Numbered from the stretch's first letter, positions 36,148 to 48,623 are shown. The stretch: 64,000 bases of DNA from Bombyx mori (GCF_030269925.1 NC_085128.1:9054501-9118500), one strand, 5' to 3'. Translations and numbers: made by a program. Notes: generated by a model from the sequence alone, not told the origin.

Positions 36148-36738
36148 GTGGGCCGTGTCATGGCCCATGCTAGTGTATTGTTCGCTTACAAAGCCCGTAC
36201 ACACGTTAACTCTCTCCAGGTCATCCAATTCCATTTCGGCAGTGTATCATAACATATTGGTATGTAAGGAATCTTGATCTTCACGACGACTTAAATCTAG
36301 AACCGACACGTAAGTAATTTAAGGAAGTGTTAGAACGCTACTTTAAAAAAGCGGCGCGGCACGATAATCCTGGCTTATCGTGGTCACCGCTAACTATACA
36401 TCACTGTCGCTATATGTCGCCGAAAACATACCTTGTCGAGTCCCCTGGATCCACTCTCGGTGCTTTTAAGCTTTTCAAGCACCGGTCACCGTCCTCGTCG
36501 AACTCGTCAATTACGACGAAGATTTGAACGTGCGAATTAGCCCATATACACAACCCACTGAGCTTTTCACCGGATTTTCTCAGTGGGTCGCGATTCCGAT
36601 CCGGTAGTAGATTCAGCGAAGCATTTCTCTAGTGTTAGCAATTCTCTCAGGTGGAGCTCGTGAGCTCACCTACCGGTCCTCGCGAAGTTAGAGTAGCCCC
36701 TTAGACTGCCAATGATAAGGTAGGGAAAAAAGTAGGCT
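36148..36738 (+). mobile_element. Decayed Jockey-like LINE 3' end
   Basis: Sense copy of the ORF2 C-terminus (relics of VMAHASVLFAYKARTHVNSL, then YFKKAARHDNP) followed by the 3' UTR with gatccggtagtagattca and a short A tail. The coding frame is broken. Confidence 0.75.
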
Positions 36739-37547
36739 GAGATCGACTGGTAATCAATAAAATAAACTTTTCAAATGTAAAAAGAATGCGTTCAAGTATA
36801 ATCTTATGTAATCTTGTGCAAGCACAAATTGAAAAACATTTTTCTCATTCAAAGTAATGAAAAAGAAATAGAAATACCAGTATGTTCCTTTAAAAAATAT
36901 GTATAAAATAATAGGAAGAACTAGTAAAAATGTATCGCAAACAACATAATTAAAGCAACAAATATTTAAATGCTAGATTAGGTAGATTTATAAATATAAA
37001 AATTTAAATATAGAAATTTTATAAAACGATATTTCCTTATTGAATAGTGTATAGCCTGTGATCGCTAGAATTAGTTAGCCTAAATATCATTCCTGAAAAT
37101 AATCGTTCCAAATTTAAATAAAACATGATCATGAGTGGGATCAACGCACATTGTAATATGTACCTAGATAGGCCGTAATGTAAACTGTTAGTGATGGTCG
37201 TAGGAATTCGCTGAAAACGGGCAACACAGGACCGACCATTGCGGCGAACCTTGATGAACATTATGGCCAGCAACTAGATAGTTTTATTATAGTGAATCAC
37301 ACAGATCATGTTTTAGGAATAATTAAATGACTAATCGTTGAATTCCGCAGAACTACTAAGTAAAATAGTGTAAAATTTATATATCAATAACAAAAAACCA
37401 GGTGCTCATTTGTTTTTCCTTAGTGGGGCATACTAGTTCTAGATGCAAATTAACTTGAGATCCGTAATTATTGTGCGTGCATGAAATCCTTAAAATTTGT
37501 TAGAAATATTCATAAAAATAATTCAGATTTTTTCACACGCATGGTCA
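36739..37547. other. No gene recognised
   Basis: AT-rich; about 37190-37280 is slightly GC-richer and may be an old transposon piece, not identified. Confidence 0.45.
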
Positions 37548-37778
37548 ACTTTGAAGTCGTCGTGGCCTAAGGGATAAGATGTCCGGTGTATTCGTGTTGA
37601 GCGATGCACCGGTGTTCGAATCCCAGGCGGGTACCAATTCTTGTAATGAAATCCGTACTCAACAAATGTTCACGATTGACTTCCGGATTGACGGTGAAGG
37701 AATAAGGCATGTCCTCGTGTAATAAAAATGAAACCCGCAAAATTATAATTTGCGTAATTACTGGTGGTAGGACCTAAT
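37548..37778 (+). mobile_element. Bm1 SINE, 5' half
   Basis: tRNA-like head (A box tggcctaaggg, B box gttcgaatccc) and the first half of the body, stopping at ctggtggtaggacct. Unusually for a SINE, the 3' part is missing. Confidence 0.8.
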
Positions 37779-38778
37779 GTGTTGACAACATTGTTGATCG
37801 AAGTGTTAGAACTTGGTGAATTCAAAACAGTAACCAATGTCTTTTTAAGGAACTTACTTTGCCAAATTTATGTTATTAATTTTAACATAGATATTTTAGC
37901 CAATAATTTTCTTGTGAATATGAAAAGTGTATGAAATATTTGCAATTGCATTACCGAAATTTCTTGAACGACGAATATTAATAATTACTTCTTCGAAGCT
38001 GTGGGTTATTTACGAAAGAATTATTAAGTTAATACAATTCATTTTGCAATAATATTTGTAAAATATTTTTGTTATTTTATATTTAAAAAAAAAAAAAAAG
38101 TAGATTACCGTCATTTAAATCACCACAGATAGACTTTATGACTCCTACTCTATATGAAGTTGGAGGACGCGCCTTTGTATGTCAACCAAATCAAGAGAGT
38201 CAACTATCTACTCAGACGTAAACGGAATAAGGTCTTCAGATTGCAGTGGGCTATATATTGTTTGCATTTTAATCATTTTTGTTTTATGCAAATCGATGTG
38301 TGAAGTGGAGCCTCAAGCATTCCATAAGAAAAATACGACTCTCTTACAAGTCGGTCGTCTCGGAAATATCCGAGCCTTCGTCGGCTGTAACTTTTTAAAT
38401 TAAATTACTAAATGTTAAAGTGCAAACTCAGGTGATTGATGCTTCTCATCCACTAATAGAGTCACAACGGAACTATTATAATTTTATAATCTATGCTAAT
38501 TCATCGGTTTGACCTCGTCGCGCCTTGATTTAAGGATCTTGTTCCACTTTTTGGTATGTTTAATTTTAAATTTATTATTAATTTAAATGCTAATCAAATG
38601 TCATTGAAAAATGAGACGAATTTGATGCTTTATATCGATTTCCTAAAGGTTGCTTCCCCGTGTGTCATGCTCACAGAATGTGATCTAGTTTCAGATCCTG
38701 CACATTATTTGCGGCGTCAACAGGCTCTGTGTGACTGAAGACTTCATTAAGTCAGTTACATTAATCATTATGATGCCG
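37779..38778. other. Upstream region of the Gly-rich gene
   Basis: AT-rich. ttatatcg near 38629 could be a weak TATA element, about 150 nt before the start codon. No repeat recognised. Confidence 0.4.
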
Positions 38779-40655
38779 ATGATTAAATTAGTAAGTACCT
38801 ATTGATTATATAATATATAAATAATATTATGCAAATTTTTATAAAATATGCCTAAGTGATTGTTTTTTTTTTGTATTTTTTTTTGTTTCGGTGTGCCAGC
38901 TCATTTTTATAGTGTTTGTGTTCACTTCCGATGAAATACTTCGAAAAAAAATGTGATGTTTGTGAGGTGCTAGCGCTCGCCTGGGATATAATATGGTGAA
39001 ATTATAATTTGAAATGTTTTTAAGGATGAGCAACACGTGGTCCACGGTCTTTTGCGGCCCGCCAAGCATTTCTAAAATTGAATATTTTTTATCGACTTTC
39101 TCCCATTAATTCGTTTTTCTGTTCTTTTCTTGTTTGTTTATAAAAAAGAAATAAGGTTTCGTAAATTATTAATTAGAGTTAGTGTATGGGCGGCCCCGAC
39201 AAAAAAATAAATAAATTTAAATTGTCCTATTGATTAAAAAGGTTGCTCACTCCTGGGCTAGATTTAATTTCAATGAAAATAACGTTTTAATAATATGTTA
39301 TTTTTTCTATAAAATAATGCTTTCTGCTACGGTTTTGAAACGTAATGGACTCAATGCAGCTTTTATTTTTATCTTTTTTTTTGTTATTTTGAATCTTGTC
39401 ATTTTTAGATACTGCTATTGTTCCTGTGGTCTGCGGTTCAAAGTTCACCCTATGATGATGGCAAATATAAACCGAAAAAATATGATTTTTACGATGATGG
39501 AAAATATTATAGACCTTTAGATGAAGGAAAATACATTCCAGGAGATGAAGGACGATACACCTATATTTATCAACAGGGCTTATATCCATTCGATGATGGG
39601 GACTATCGATACGTGCATCAGGTTGGCCCTAATGGTGGTTTTGGTGGTAATGGAGGCTTTGGAGGTAACGGAGGCTTTGGAGGTAACGGAGGAGAAGGAG
39701 GTTTTGGACCTGGTGGTCCAGGAGGGCCAAATGGCCCTAATGGCCTTAACGGACCCGGTGGACCTCCTGGGCCTGATGGCAGAGACCCTGGCTTTAGAGA
39801 ACGTCCTAGTAAATATAGTGGAATTAGAATTTACGCTAGTAGATATCCTTATATTCACAAAGTCATCAAGGGACTGGTTGAAAAATATGTGTCTTTCGAT
39901 GGCTTACACTTTGGAAATGAATACGATAGCAGTTCCAATCATTTCAAGAAAGTTTATGCGGACAAAGAAATTGCGGTTAAGTGCAAATATCTAACACCGA
40001 ATTTCAAAGTCAACGAGACATCCGAATTCGTAACTCAGTGAGTACCAATTGAAAATTCATTGCCTTTTTACAGATTGGGTGACATGATTATCTCATGTTA
40101 ACGGTAGGCAGCGGCTTGGCTCTGTCTCTGGCGTTGCTGACGTCCATGGGCGACAGTAACCATTCACCCTCAGGTGGGCCGTATACTTGTCTGCATATCA
40201 AGACAATAAATTAAAAAAATACTGGCACTATTTACATATTACTTATAGTTATAGTAAAGCATAGATATATATTTTCCAGCCATATATGTTGACAGGCCCG
40301 TTAATTTTAAACCATTATCGAAGTATAAGAAGAAGAAGAAGATAGTTAGATAGTTATACAGAAATAAGATCGAAATCTCAGTTGCACTGAAATAACGGTT
40401 ATTTTAAAACTCAGACAGTACGGTATAAGACTAATATGGTGTACCTTTTGAAGTTATGTTTAGTCCCATTAGAGACACATGATAAATTCTTCTTGCAGAT
40501 ACCCACCAACAGTGAACCTTCCAAACGGTGAGAAGTTCGGATCATACTATAGTTTCAGAGGAACAAAGATTTTGGATACTGTTGCGAATTCACTTAAAAA
40601 TAAACTGAAATTAGAATACGAGGTGTTTGTAAGGGTCGTCGACGAAGTATCTTAA
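38779..40655 (+). CDS. Secreted Gly-rich cuticle-like protein without RR domain, three exons, 265 aa
   Basis: Exons 38779-38790 (MIKL), 39409-40037 and 40499-40655 join in frame (donors gtaagt and gtgagt; acceptors tttttag and ttgcag). In-frame ATGs at 38770 and 38773 could add two or three residues. The signal peptide is MIKLILLLFLWSAVQSS. The mature N-terminus has five acidic repeats (DDGKY twice, DEGKY, DEGRY, DDGDY), the pattern of LCP30 and the gene at 49171. Three GGFGGN repeats and a collagen-like G-P-x stretch follow. The last ~130 residues (from about SGIRIYASRYPYIHK) contain one Cys and match neither the RR consensus nor any family I recognise. Context and N-terminus suggest a secreted cuticle or matrix protein; chitin binding cannot be claimed. 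AATAAA lies at 40660-40665. Exon 1 is inferred from frame, splice site and the shared gene plan. Confidence 0.75.
40105..40222 (+). mobile_element. LINE 3' terminus in intron 2 of the Gly-rich gene
   Basis: RLWNELP-family terminus (ggtaggcagcggcttggctc ... aggtgggccgta) ending in an A-rich tail. Confidence 0.72.
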
Positions 40656-40659
40656 TGAA

Positions 40660-40665
40660 AATAAA
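40660..40665 (+). promoter_or_regulatory. Polyadenylation signal of the Gly-rich gene
   Basis: AATAAA begins 5 nt after the stop codon. A second copy lies near 40733, so two 3' ends are possible. Confidence 0.45.
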
Positions 40666-41194
40666 ATATATTTATTCACTGCGATTTCTTCAGACTTTAA
40701 CTTAAAATGGATGTTTTAAATTTTACCTTGTCAATAAAACTTAAAGCTGACTTCATTGTCTTATTAATAATGTTCCCCGACGACAACTGGAAAATACGAA
40801 CGAAAGAACATGGTAGGGTAATAACTTGAAGGGAAAAAACTGGATAAGATTGTGATCATGTTGAATACTGTTGAAATTGAACTTTATTGTTTAACTTTAA
40901 ATGAAGTTGGCATATAAATCAGATGAATTAAAATTAAGTAAGGCAGTAAAAAGGTAATCTTCATAGTTTGTAAGCTAGTTACCTAAGTATTTGTACTGCT
41001 AAAGCGAACATAATATCAAATCTTTGTCTTAAAAGTTATTAAATCAGAGAATTGTAACAATAAAACCGATAAGCTCACGGTCCATGTGGTATTAAGTGAA
41101 TATCGGAATTTACATTTATTATGACCAGAGAGCTGCCATCTTATCTACGGCCACTTTGCGATAAAAATCGGTTGGATGGTGATACTTACTCCCT

Positions 41195-41745
41195 TTTTTT
41201 GGCAGGGGGCCGAACCTCCTACGCCCTCCTAGGTCCCTGCGCCTAGGAGGCACGCGGAGTATATGCGACTAGACGTTCCGTAGATGTTGGGAGCGGATCG
41301 CGGGTTCAAGAATGGTATTTAGGGCCCTGGCCACTAAACAACTCCCCTGCACTCTCGCTTAAGAGTCCAATCCTCCGAGGTCAGAATCCAGGAGGGTAAG
41401 GTATTACCGCCGTCAACACTGCAACCAGACGCACGGCTCATGCCAAGGACGCACGGCCGACGGAGCGTTGGAGGCGAAAAGAAGGCTCTGGAACGTCGAC
41501 GTCACGGTATGGCGGCCCGTCAGGCCACCCAGGCGGTACCACTTGTGTCCCGGGATACCGTGCTCTGTCGGAACCAGTTTGGCGGGTCGGGACCAGATAC
41601 ACCACCAACCGGTCCCTATTATGATGTCACTCCTGAGCGGCATGCTAGAAGTGCTAGTAGCACGTCGCTCGGCCTCGACCCCCTCAGGTCACTCCTTCAC
41701 GAAGGTTAGGTGATGAAGGTGCTACCCACCCCTGCTTACTAACAT
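41195..41745 (-). repeat. GC-rich orphan repeat, probably a LINE 3' fragment
   Basis: A ~550-bp GC-rich block in AT-rich DNA. Its left end is ctccctttttttggcaggggg, i.e. a short poly-A end if read antisense. Several overlapping frames exist but none shows a recognisable motif. Confidence 0.4.
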
Positions 41746-41916
41746 AGCTTTATTTTTAACACAATACGCCTACAGTCATGCATTATGCAAACGCAAGTTT
41801 GCTGGTGTGAATTTTATTACAAGTGAAATTCAGCGTGGAATTCATTCGTGAACCGGCAAAGGTTTAAAAGCTACGGTATAGTCACATCACACATTACAGG
41901 CCCACCGGGTGTCTTA

Positions 41917-42072
41917 GGTGAAGGGATAAGATCGTATATTAAAAATTAAACCTACAAAAATTATAATTTGCATAATTACTGGTGGTAGGGTGTCTTGTGA
42001 GTCCACACGGGTACCTGCTTATTTCTGTCGTGAAACAGTAATACGTTTCGGTTAGAAGGGTGAGGCTTACAT
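41917..42072 (+). mobile_element. Bm1 SINE middle part
   Basis: ggtgaagggataagatcgt, attactggtggtagggtgtc, tgaaacagtaatacgtttcg. Head and tail are missing. Confidence 0.7.
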
Positions 42073-42704
42073 TGTTCTGTAAAAGGACAATGCCCAAAAG
42101 TGGGCCAACTTTATGTCAAAACTATTTGTACTTGAAAAACTATGCCTTATTTTTTCACGTTGTTTAGCTTATGTATCAACATTTCTTTCAACCTGGCATT
42201 GTTTTACAAAATAATTTACTTATTTGATAACATCCCAAAACTGAATGCCATAGTTTTTAAATTCGCCAATAGGCAAAGGGCTTAGCCCATAAAGCCTTAT
42301 AGTAAACCTTTAAGCGGCCAAACGAAAGCGTTGACTGTGACTTGAACAACAAATTAAAAAAAAATAGCTAATGGTTATAATTCAGACTTTTTAGTTTATT
42401 TTTGTTCAATTCAACATTGTAATAATAATTATTACTTAAAACCATGAATTATTTAATATTTTTAGATATTATTGATTCCATTAGTAAAAATCTCAATGGC
42501 CTACCATTACTCTATTCTTATTTTAATAATATATGATCAGAGTTTTGGCAGCAACCCGAGTGAAGCGTCACTTGAAGTTTTATTTTAATGTTTTTTTAAT
42601 AGTTTATTGTGATGTATAATATATAAATTGGGTGTTGTTTTGTGTATTAAACGTCAATAATCGTTGTTCACGATTATTGAGGCATTGGAATAAAACTGAA
42701 GTCG
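42073..42704. other. No gene recognised
   Basis: AT-rich spacer between two Bm1 copies. Confidence 0.5.
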
Positions 42705-43156
42705 ACTTTGAAGTCGTCGTGGCCTAAAGGATAAGACGTCCGGTGCATTCGTATCGAGCGATGCACTGGTGTTCGAATCTCGCTGGCGGGTACCAATTTT
42801 TCTAATGAAATACGTACTCAACAAATGTTCACGATTGACTTCCACGGTGAAGGAATAGCATCGTGCAATAAAAATCAAACCCGCAAAATTATAATTTGCG
42901 TAATTACTGGTGATAGGACCTCTTGTGAGTCCGCACGGGTAGGTACCACCGCCCCGCCTATTTCTGCCGTGAAGCAGTAATGCGTTTCGGTTTGAAGGGT
43001 GGGTCAGCCGTTGTGACTATACTGAGACCTTAGAACTATATCTCAAGGTGTGTGGCGCATTTACGTTGTAGATGTCTATGGGCTCCAGTAACCACTTAAC
43101 ACCAGGTGGACTGTGAGCTCGTCCACACATATAAGCAATAAAAAAAATAAAAAAAA
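42705..43156 (+). mobile_element. Bm1 SINE, full length
   Basis: The tRNA-like head has an A box tggcctaaagg (42720-42730) and a B box gttcgaatct (42771-42780). The body runs to agcaataaaaa and a poly-A tail. aaactg occurs just before the head and after the tail, a possible short TSD. Confidence 0.88.
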
Positions 43157-43734
43157 CTGTGGCTAACATAGCAGTGACTGTTTTTTTTTCAAAATAAAAG
43201 GTCTCCGGAAATTCACGCTCCCTCAATGTGCTATTCATCGAGTTGACGTCAAAACTGCCAAAAAGCAATAAAAAGAGATAAACCAGCTTTTTATTGAAAA
43301 AAATAATAATATAACTACGACAGAATAGGCTGTATAGGCTACGCTCTTTGCCTGCTTATTGGCGAATTTAAAAACAACAGCGACAATATCGTTGCCGGCT
43401 TCCGGATTTTCATTTCATTTTATTATTATTATGAGGATATAATAATAATAAAATGTACGTAAGGGCTTATTTCTAGCAACATTAACCACAATTAATTTAT
43501 TGAATACTGTAAATAATGATGAGAGCGATTATTGATTTCGAAGAAAACAATTAACAACTTAATTTTAGCTGCAGAAAAAAACAGATTTCTCTTAAACCTG
43601 GGTGAGAATATAAAAATCGTTTTCTGATTATGAAACGATATTTCTTTGTCTATCAAATTAAGTTAAAACCATCATGACCCGACAACTTTTTTTAAGGGCC
43701 CAAACGCCCTAAGAAAATGGGCATTGTGCTTTAA

Positions 43735-43860
43735 ACTTATAGTTCATGTCTGAATACTGGTGGCGTCATTGATATTTACTTCGTTGATGTTTATGAGCTC
43801 CAGTAACCACTGCACACTAGATTGGCTGTGAGTTTGTAGACCCAACTAAGAAATAAAAGA
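43735..43860 (+). mobile_element. Bm1 SINE 3' end, diverged
   Basis: tatgagctccagtaaccact, gattggctgtgagtttgt, then a short A-rich end. Confidence 0.5.
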
Positions 43861-44107
43861 AATACTATTGAATTTCGGCTACGCGTCGCTGTCACTGTGT
43901 TGGATCCAATTTTCATGCTTTACGCTCTATAGATTATAAGAATTTACTACACTGCTAGTGTACTGTTGAGAATCAATGTGTGAGATTCTTGAGTGGAGAT
44001 CACGTACTGGAAAGCGCAGTTTGAGACGGACAACTACCAGATGGACTACCAGATCTAGTAAATATCGCTGGGTCACGTTTGATGCAGGTGAAAACGGACC
44101 GGGCGCT

Positions 44108-45090
44108 TTTTTTTTCCTACCTATGCTGCAAGCCTAGAGAGACTATTTCAGCTTCTCCTTCACGTGTAGTTGAGCTCACGGAGCTCAAATCGGGCGTTGC
44201 TTACATTGGCCCTAGAAAGAGCAGTGTTTCGTAGAATCTACCTTCGTATTGGAAAACGCGACCCACGGAGAAGATCCGGCGACAATCTCAGTGGGTTGTG
44301 TTTATGGGTTAATTTATTTGCCGAGCCCTTCGTCGCAAGCGACGGGTTCGACGGGAAATATGACTTGAGGTGCTTGTGGTACCTAAAAGCACCGTTAATG
44401 GATTGGGAGGGTCCGTAATGACCTGCTTAGGGCGACGTCGACTGTTTACCATTTGGTCCACAGGATGGGGTATGTAATTACCGGCGGCCACGACAAGAGG
44501 ATTTTCATGTCGTGCCGCCTTCTCAAAGTGGCGCAATGATGTCGACAGTAAATACTTACTCACTAAGTCAAGGTCATCATGGAGATCCACATTCCTTAGG
44601 AACCATGGTGCTCCGATGGCTAACCTGCAAAAACAGGATTGAATGACTTGAAGGGGCTTCAAGTTGGCGCGGGCCGCGTGAGCGAACACTACGCTTACAT
44701 AGGCCATGACGGGGCGTATGCAATTTTTGTAGATTGTCACCTTATTACGAAGGGACAATTTACTTCGCTTGTAAACCATAGAATAGAGGCGTTCTAATAT
44801 AAAGGCGGTGCGGTCGCGTAGCGTTTTAATGTGGGGTCGGAATGTCATCCCTCTGTCGAGGGTGACCCCTATATATTTGACCTTTGAGGTCCTACGGTAT
44901 GGGCTGACCAAAGAGTGATGGGGCTAATGGCGGAGGTGTTAACCCGCCTATTAGCGGGTGGGCTGCTCGAAGTAGTATTCGGAGGGCAACCCCTTTAGAA
45001 GAGCACCGTTGTGCTTTTCGTGGGGTTTATGTCAATGCGCTACTTCCGGAACCACTGTTCCATGGTGGCTACTGCGATTTGGAGTCGAGA
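44108..45090 (-). mobile_element. Jockey-like LINE fragment with a 200-aa open ORF2 C-terminus
   Basis: Antisense copy with poly-A at 44108-44117, a 3' UTR, and an uninterrupted ORF at 44309-44911. The ORF encodes the C-terminal region of ORF2 (SKVKYIGVTLDRGMTFRPH, ...PVMAYVSVVFAHAARANLK..., ending RRARQIN). The RT itself is mostly lost and the part beyond 44911 is frameshifted. Confidence 0.82.
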
Positions 45091-46314
45091 CCGGGCGCAC
45101 TGGAGATTTATTGGAGAGGCCTATCCTCAACAGTGAGCAGCTATAGGCCGAGATGATGATGCGAATAAGATAAGTAATCCATAAATATTGTAGGTACACA
45201 TGGACAAGAACCACTGAAGAGATTCTTATTTACACTTAAGTACAGTTAGGTACAAAAAGGCTCAAGAATTTATCGAACATATTTCGTGCATAGCAATAAA
45301 CTCAGATATAATGTGATCGCCCTGACTTTTATTGAATACGAAACGACCGAAAAATTTATATGGAACCTTAATTTTCCTCCTCATTGGACAGCGGTGAACT
45401 CACCAGGTCCCGATAAGTATCCGGTTAGATGTGTATTGGATGAATCATAATCTTAGCGGGTTCGGAATGTGTCATTGAAAAAATGACCTTTGGTGCTTTA
45501 AAAATCTTGTTCAACTGACAAGTATTTAAGCAGAGCAAGAAAAAAATATGTTTTTTTTTAATTCCATAAATTGTACCATATTGTAAAGTTGTTTAAAAGT
45601 GGTTGGTTTTTTTTGTTCATTGGATTGATCGTAAAACTGCATCTTTCAAAATAATATGTGGATAAAGGCTGTAGAAATCACAATGAATATCTCCGCCTAC
45701 GTTTTTACTGAAGGTTGAAGTATTTTTGCTCGAAGAGACATATTATTATTCATTTAATCGAGTATAGTGTCGTGCCATATTATATTCATACATTTACATG
45801 CAGTATGCACAATAAATACTAAACTGGAATGTTACAATAATTATAATTAGTGTGTAAAATAAATAAAACTACACAAGTTACTTGTTTTGCAGTGAATTGA
45901 TGAGTTTATCTCTGAACAAAAAGACGATTTTTTCTTAATTCGCTTTGAATGTCCGACGAGAGTCCTTATGTTAAGTGAATACACAGAAAAAGTCGAGTGC
46001 TTGCGTAATTTGTGAAAATAGAATATCGTTTCTTTTAAGCGTACTACAGCTATCGATATTAGGACGTATTGTAAGCCGGCATGCTCAGAAACTGTTATAC
46101 AAAAAAATTGAGACTTCGGTCACATATTCCAAAATGCGGACGACATACACGATATGAAGTGATCCGATGATCTAAGGATGTGTTTGTCTACTAATACATT
46201 TTTCTAAGGATATACTAGGTATTTCATTAGTGTTCTAACCCTGCTACCGTGGCCGCGTCGCTAATTAAATACCTGAACCAGGGGATGCAGCAAAGCATAG
46301 AGTAACAAAAAATG
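45091..46314. other. No gene recognised
   Basis: AT-rich; no coding or repeat motif recognised. Confidence 0.5.
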
Positions 46315-46445
46315 ACTTTGCATAATTACTGGTTCTAGGACATATTGCAAGCCCAGCCCGTACGGGTAGGTACCTCCATTCGTACCTATTTGTAGAGAAG
46401 CACTCATGGGTTCAGGTTCAAAGTGCGGACAGTCGTATTAGGTGG
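46315..46445 (+). mobile_element. Bm1 SINE middle part, diverged
   Basis: gcataattactggttctagg, cccgtacgggtaggtacctc, gagaagcactcatgggttc. Confidence 0.5.
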
Positions 46446-46526
46446 GCCGTAACTTTGTATAAGAGTAAATGTAACACGATATTACTAAACAGTCACAGAC
46501 TTCGAATATCGTCCCAGGGCTGATTG

Positions 46527-46662
46527 TTTTTTTAAGCATAGATGGATGGACGAGCTTATAGCCCACCTGGTGTTAAGCGCTTACTGGAGTGTTTTACGGC
46601 AGAAATAAGCGGGGCGGTGGTACCTACCCGTGCGGACTTACAAGACCTCTTACCACCAGTAA
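46527..46662 (-). mobile_element. Bm1 SINE with internal deletion
   Basis: Antisense 3' end (gcccacctggtgttaagcgc) jumps at about 46590 directly to tgttttacggcagaaataag. About 100 bp of Bm1 body is missing. Confidence 0.72.
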
Positions 46663-47467
46663 AAATAAAAAGTAGCCGTAAAACTCATGTTGTTATGTAT
46701 CTGAATTACAGTAACCACAAAGCAACTAGTGAACCGTAATCCACTGATATGCAGCATAAAAAATAGAATATTTTATGATATGCCAACGAAATGTATAAAA
46801 GTAAGAAATAAAATCAAAAAGGTGTCCAAATCTACTGTATGTTGTCAGATTTAAAATTCAATATTAAGTATGTATGTGTATAATTTAGTTGGAATTACGC
46901 AGTTGACCTGATCAATAAAACGAAGATAAAAGATTCGTACCCTTTAAGTATGTTGAACTCATTGGATGCATACAGGTCACTAACATTCGCTCGATCGAAT
47001 AAAAAATATCTGTGTCATGGGCGACAACTCATCCGCATGATGGTGCACGTTATATTTATTGAACCTTTGCTTTTTGTTCATTTAATGTTTGTTTCAAATC
47101 TTTACTTCTTTTATATTTTAGAATAACTACGTTCCAAAAATCCGAAATACAACAACAACAAAAATATACCGCATATTATTTTATTGATACTGGATTTTGT
47201 TATTGTCGTATTGTTTTAAGGAAAAAGTTTTTTATGAGTATAACCTGGAGCGGTCACAAATGTAATAGACTGATCATATTAATTTTACTTTGGGAATTTC
47301 GAATTATGAGTAGATGTAGAAGCAGATCGTTAGACGACGTGGTACTTTGGCAGCGAGGGGACATCAGAACTTAAAATTCTTCAAGAAAACTGCCACCGCT
47401 TTGGAAACCGCGGAACGTCTGAGAAGAGAAATATTGATAAAGGTTGGTTGATGTCAGCCTAGATCGT
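46663..47467. other. No gene recognised
   Basis: AT-rich; no coding or repeat motif recognised. Confidence 0.5.
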
Positions 47468-47530
47468 CATCATCATCATCATCAGCCCATAGGCGTCCAT
47501 TTCTGCACTTAGGCCTCCACCAAGATTTTA
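47468..47530 (-). mobile_element. RTE-type LINE 3' terminus
   Basis: (ATC)5-6 followed by agcccataggcgtccatttc-tgcacttaggcctccaccaag is the usual antisense 3' end of lepidopteran RTE-like elements; here it is only about 60 bp. Confidence 0.55.
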
Positions 47531-47554
47531 GGGAATGATTGTGAACTCGCTGGG

Positions 47555-48015
47555 CTTAGGTACCATCTTGCCTATTCTTGCTGCGAAGTAGCAAGGCTTT
47601 CTGGTTTGAAAGGTGAGATAGCCGTTCTACAATGCAATTGAGAGGTCGAGCCCACAGTTTCAATAATCACCTAAGACCAGGTGAACTGCGATCTCGTCCA
47701 CCCCGAGAATGGGCACCAATGTTATTGCTATTATTACGTCATGGTGCTTCATATCCTACAAATTATGAGCGTCAAGAGGGTGTGCGGTTTATTTGGGATT
47801 TCGCAAAGCTGATCCGGGTCACCGAAGTCGCAACGAGGTTCAAGCGAACCAATAAGCTGTTCGCCTAAGTGTCTGAGTTCTGACCGCAGTGACCGCACGG
47901 GTACGTGCACGACACGTGGGTGGCGTAATTTACGTTGTAGATATCTATGGCCTCCGGTAACCACTTAACACCAGGTGGGCTGTGAGCTCGTTCGCCAATC
48001 TATGCAATAAAAATG
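47555..48015 (+). mobile_element. Two diverged Bm1 SINE copies
   Basis: One copy lies at about 47555-47705 (ggtttgaaaggtgagatagc, accaggtgaactgcgatctc). A second 3' end lies at about 47885-48015 (acgtgggtggcgtaatttac ... atgcaataaaaatg). Confidence 0.6.
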
Positions 48016-48168
48016 GCCATCACGAAGGTAACTGTAGCTTCCACTACAGATTATGGAGCAAAGCCTGCTGAGAATGGTGTTTTACGTCTCAATCGATAGG
48101 ACTTTCGCGTCAAGCTTTTTCCTTTGTAAGAGCTGTAGGAAAAAAAAAAAAGCTGACAAACGAATGAC

Positions 48169-48623
48169 TTTTTTATTTTTATTTTTTTTATTGCTTAGGT
48201 GTGTGGACGAGCTCACAGCCCACCTGATGTTAAGTGGTTACTGGAGCCCATAGACATATACAACGTAAATGCGCCACACACCTTGAGATATAGTTCTAAG
48301 GTCTCAGTATAGTCACAACGGCTGCCCCACCTTTCAAACCGAAACGCATTACTGCTTCGCCGCAGAAATAAGCGGGGCGGCGGTACCTACCCGTGCGGAC
48401 TCACAAGAGGTCCTACCACCAGTAATTACGCAAATTATAATTTTGCGGGTTTCATTTTTATTACACGATGTTATTCCTTTACCGTGGAAGTCAATCGTGA
48501 ACATTTGTTGAGTACGTCTTTCATTAGAAAAATTGGTACCCGCCTGTGGGATTCGAACACCGGTGCATCGCTTCAACACGAATGCACCGCACGTCTTATC
48601 CGTTAGGCCACGACGACTTCAAA
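48169..48623 (-). mobile_element. Bm1 SINE, full length
   Basis: Antisense full-length copy: T-rich tail at 48169-48191, body, and tRNA-like head with the B box (gattcgaaca) near 48550-48560 and the A box (ccgttaggcca) near 48600-48610. Confidence 0.88.

Noticed and set aside
37190..37285. Possible transposon coding scrap
   Set aside because: Slightly GC-rich, but no motif I can name; left in the unannotated stretch.
38179..38403. 74-aa + strand frame with a hydrophobic segment upstream of the Gly-rich gene
   Set aside because: No splice or homology support; the hydrophobic run is expected in AT-rich sequence.
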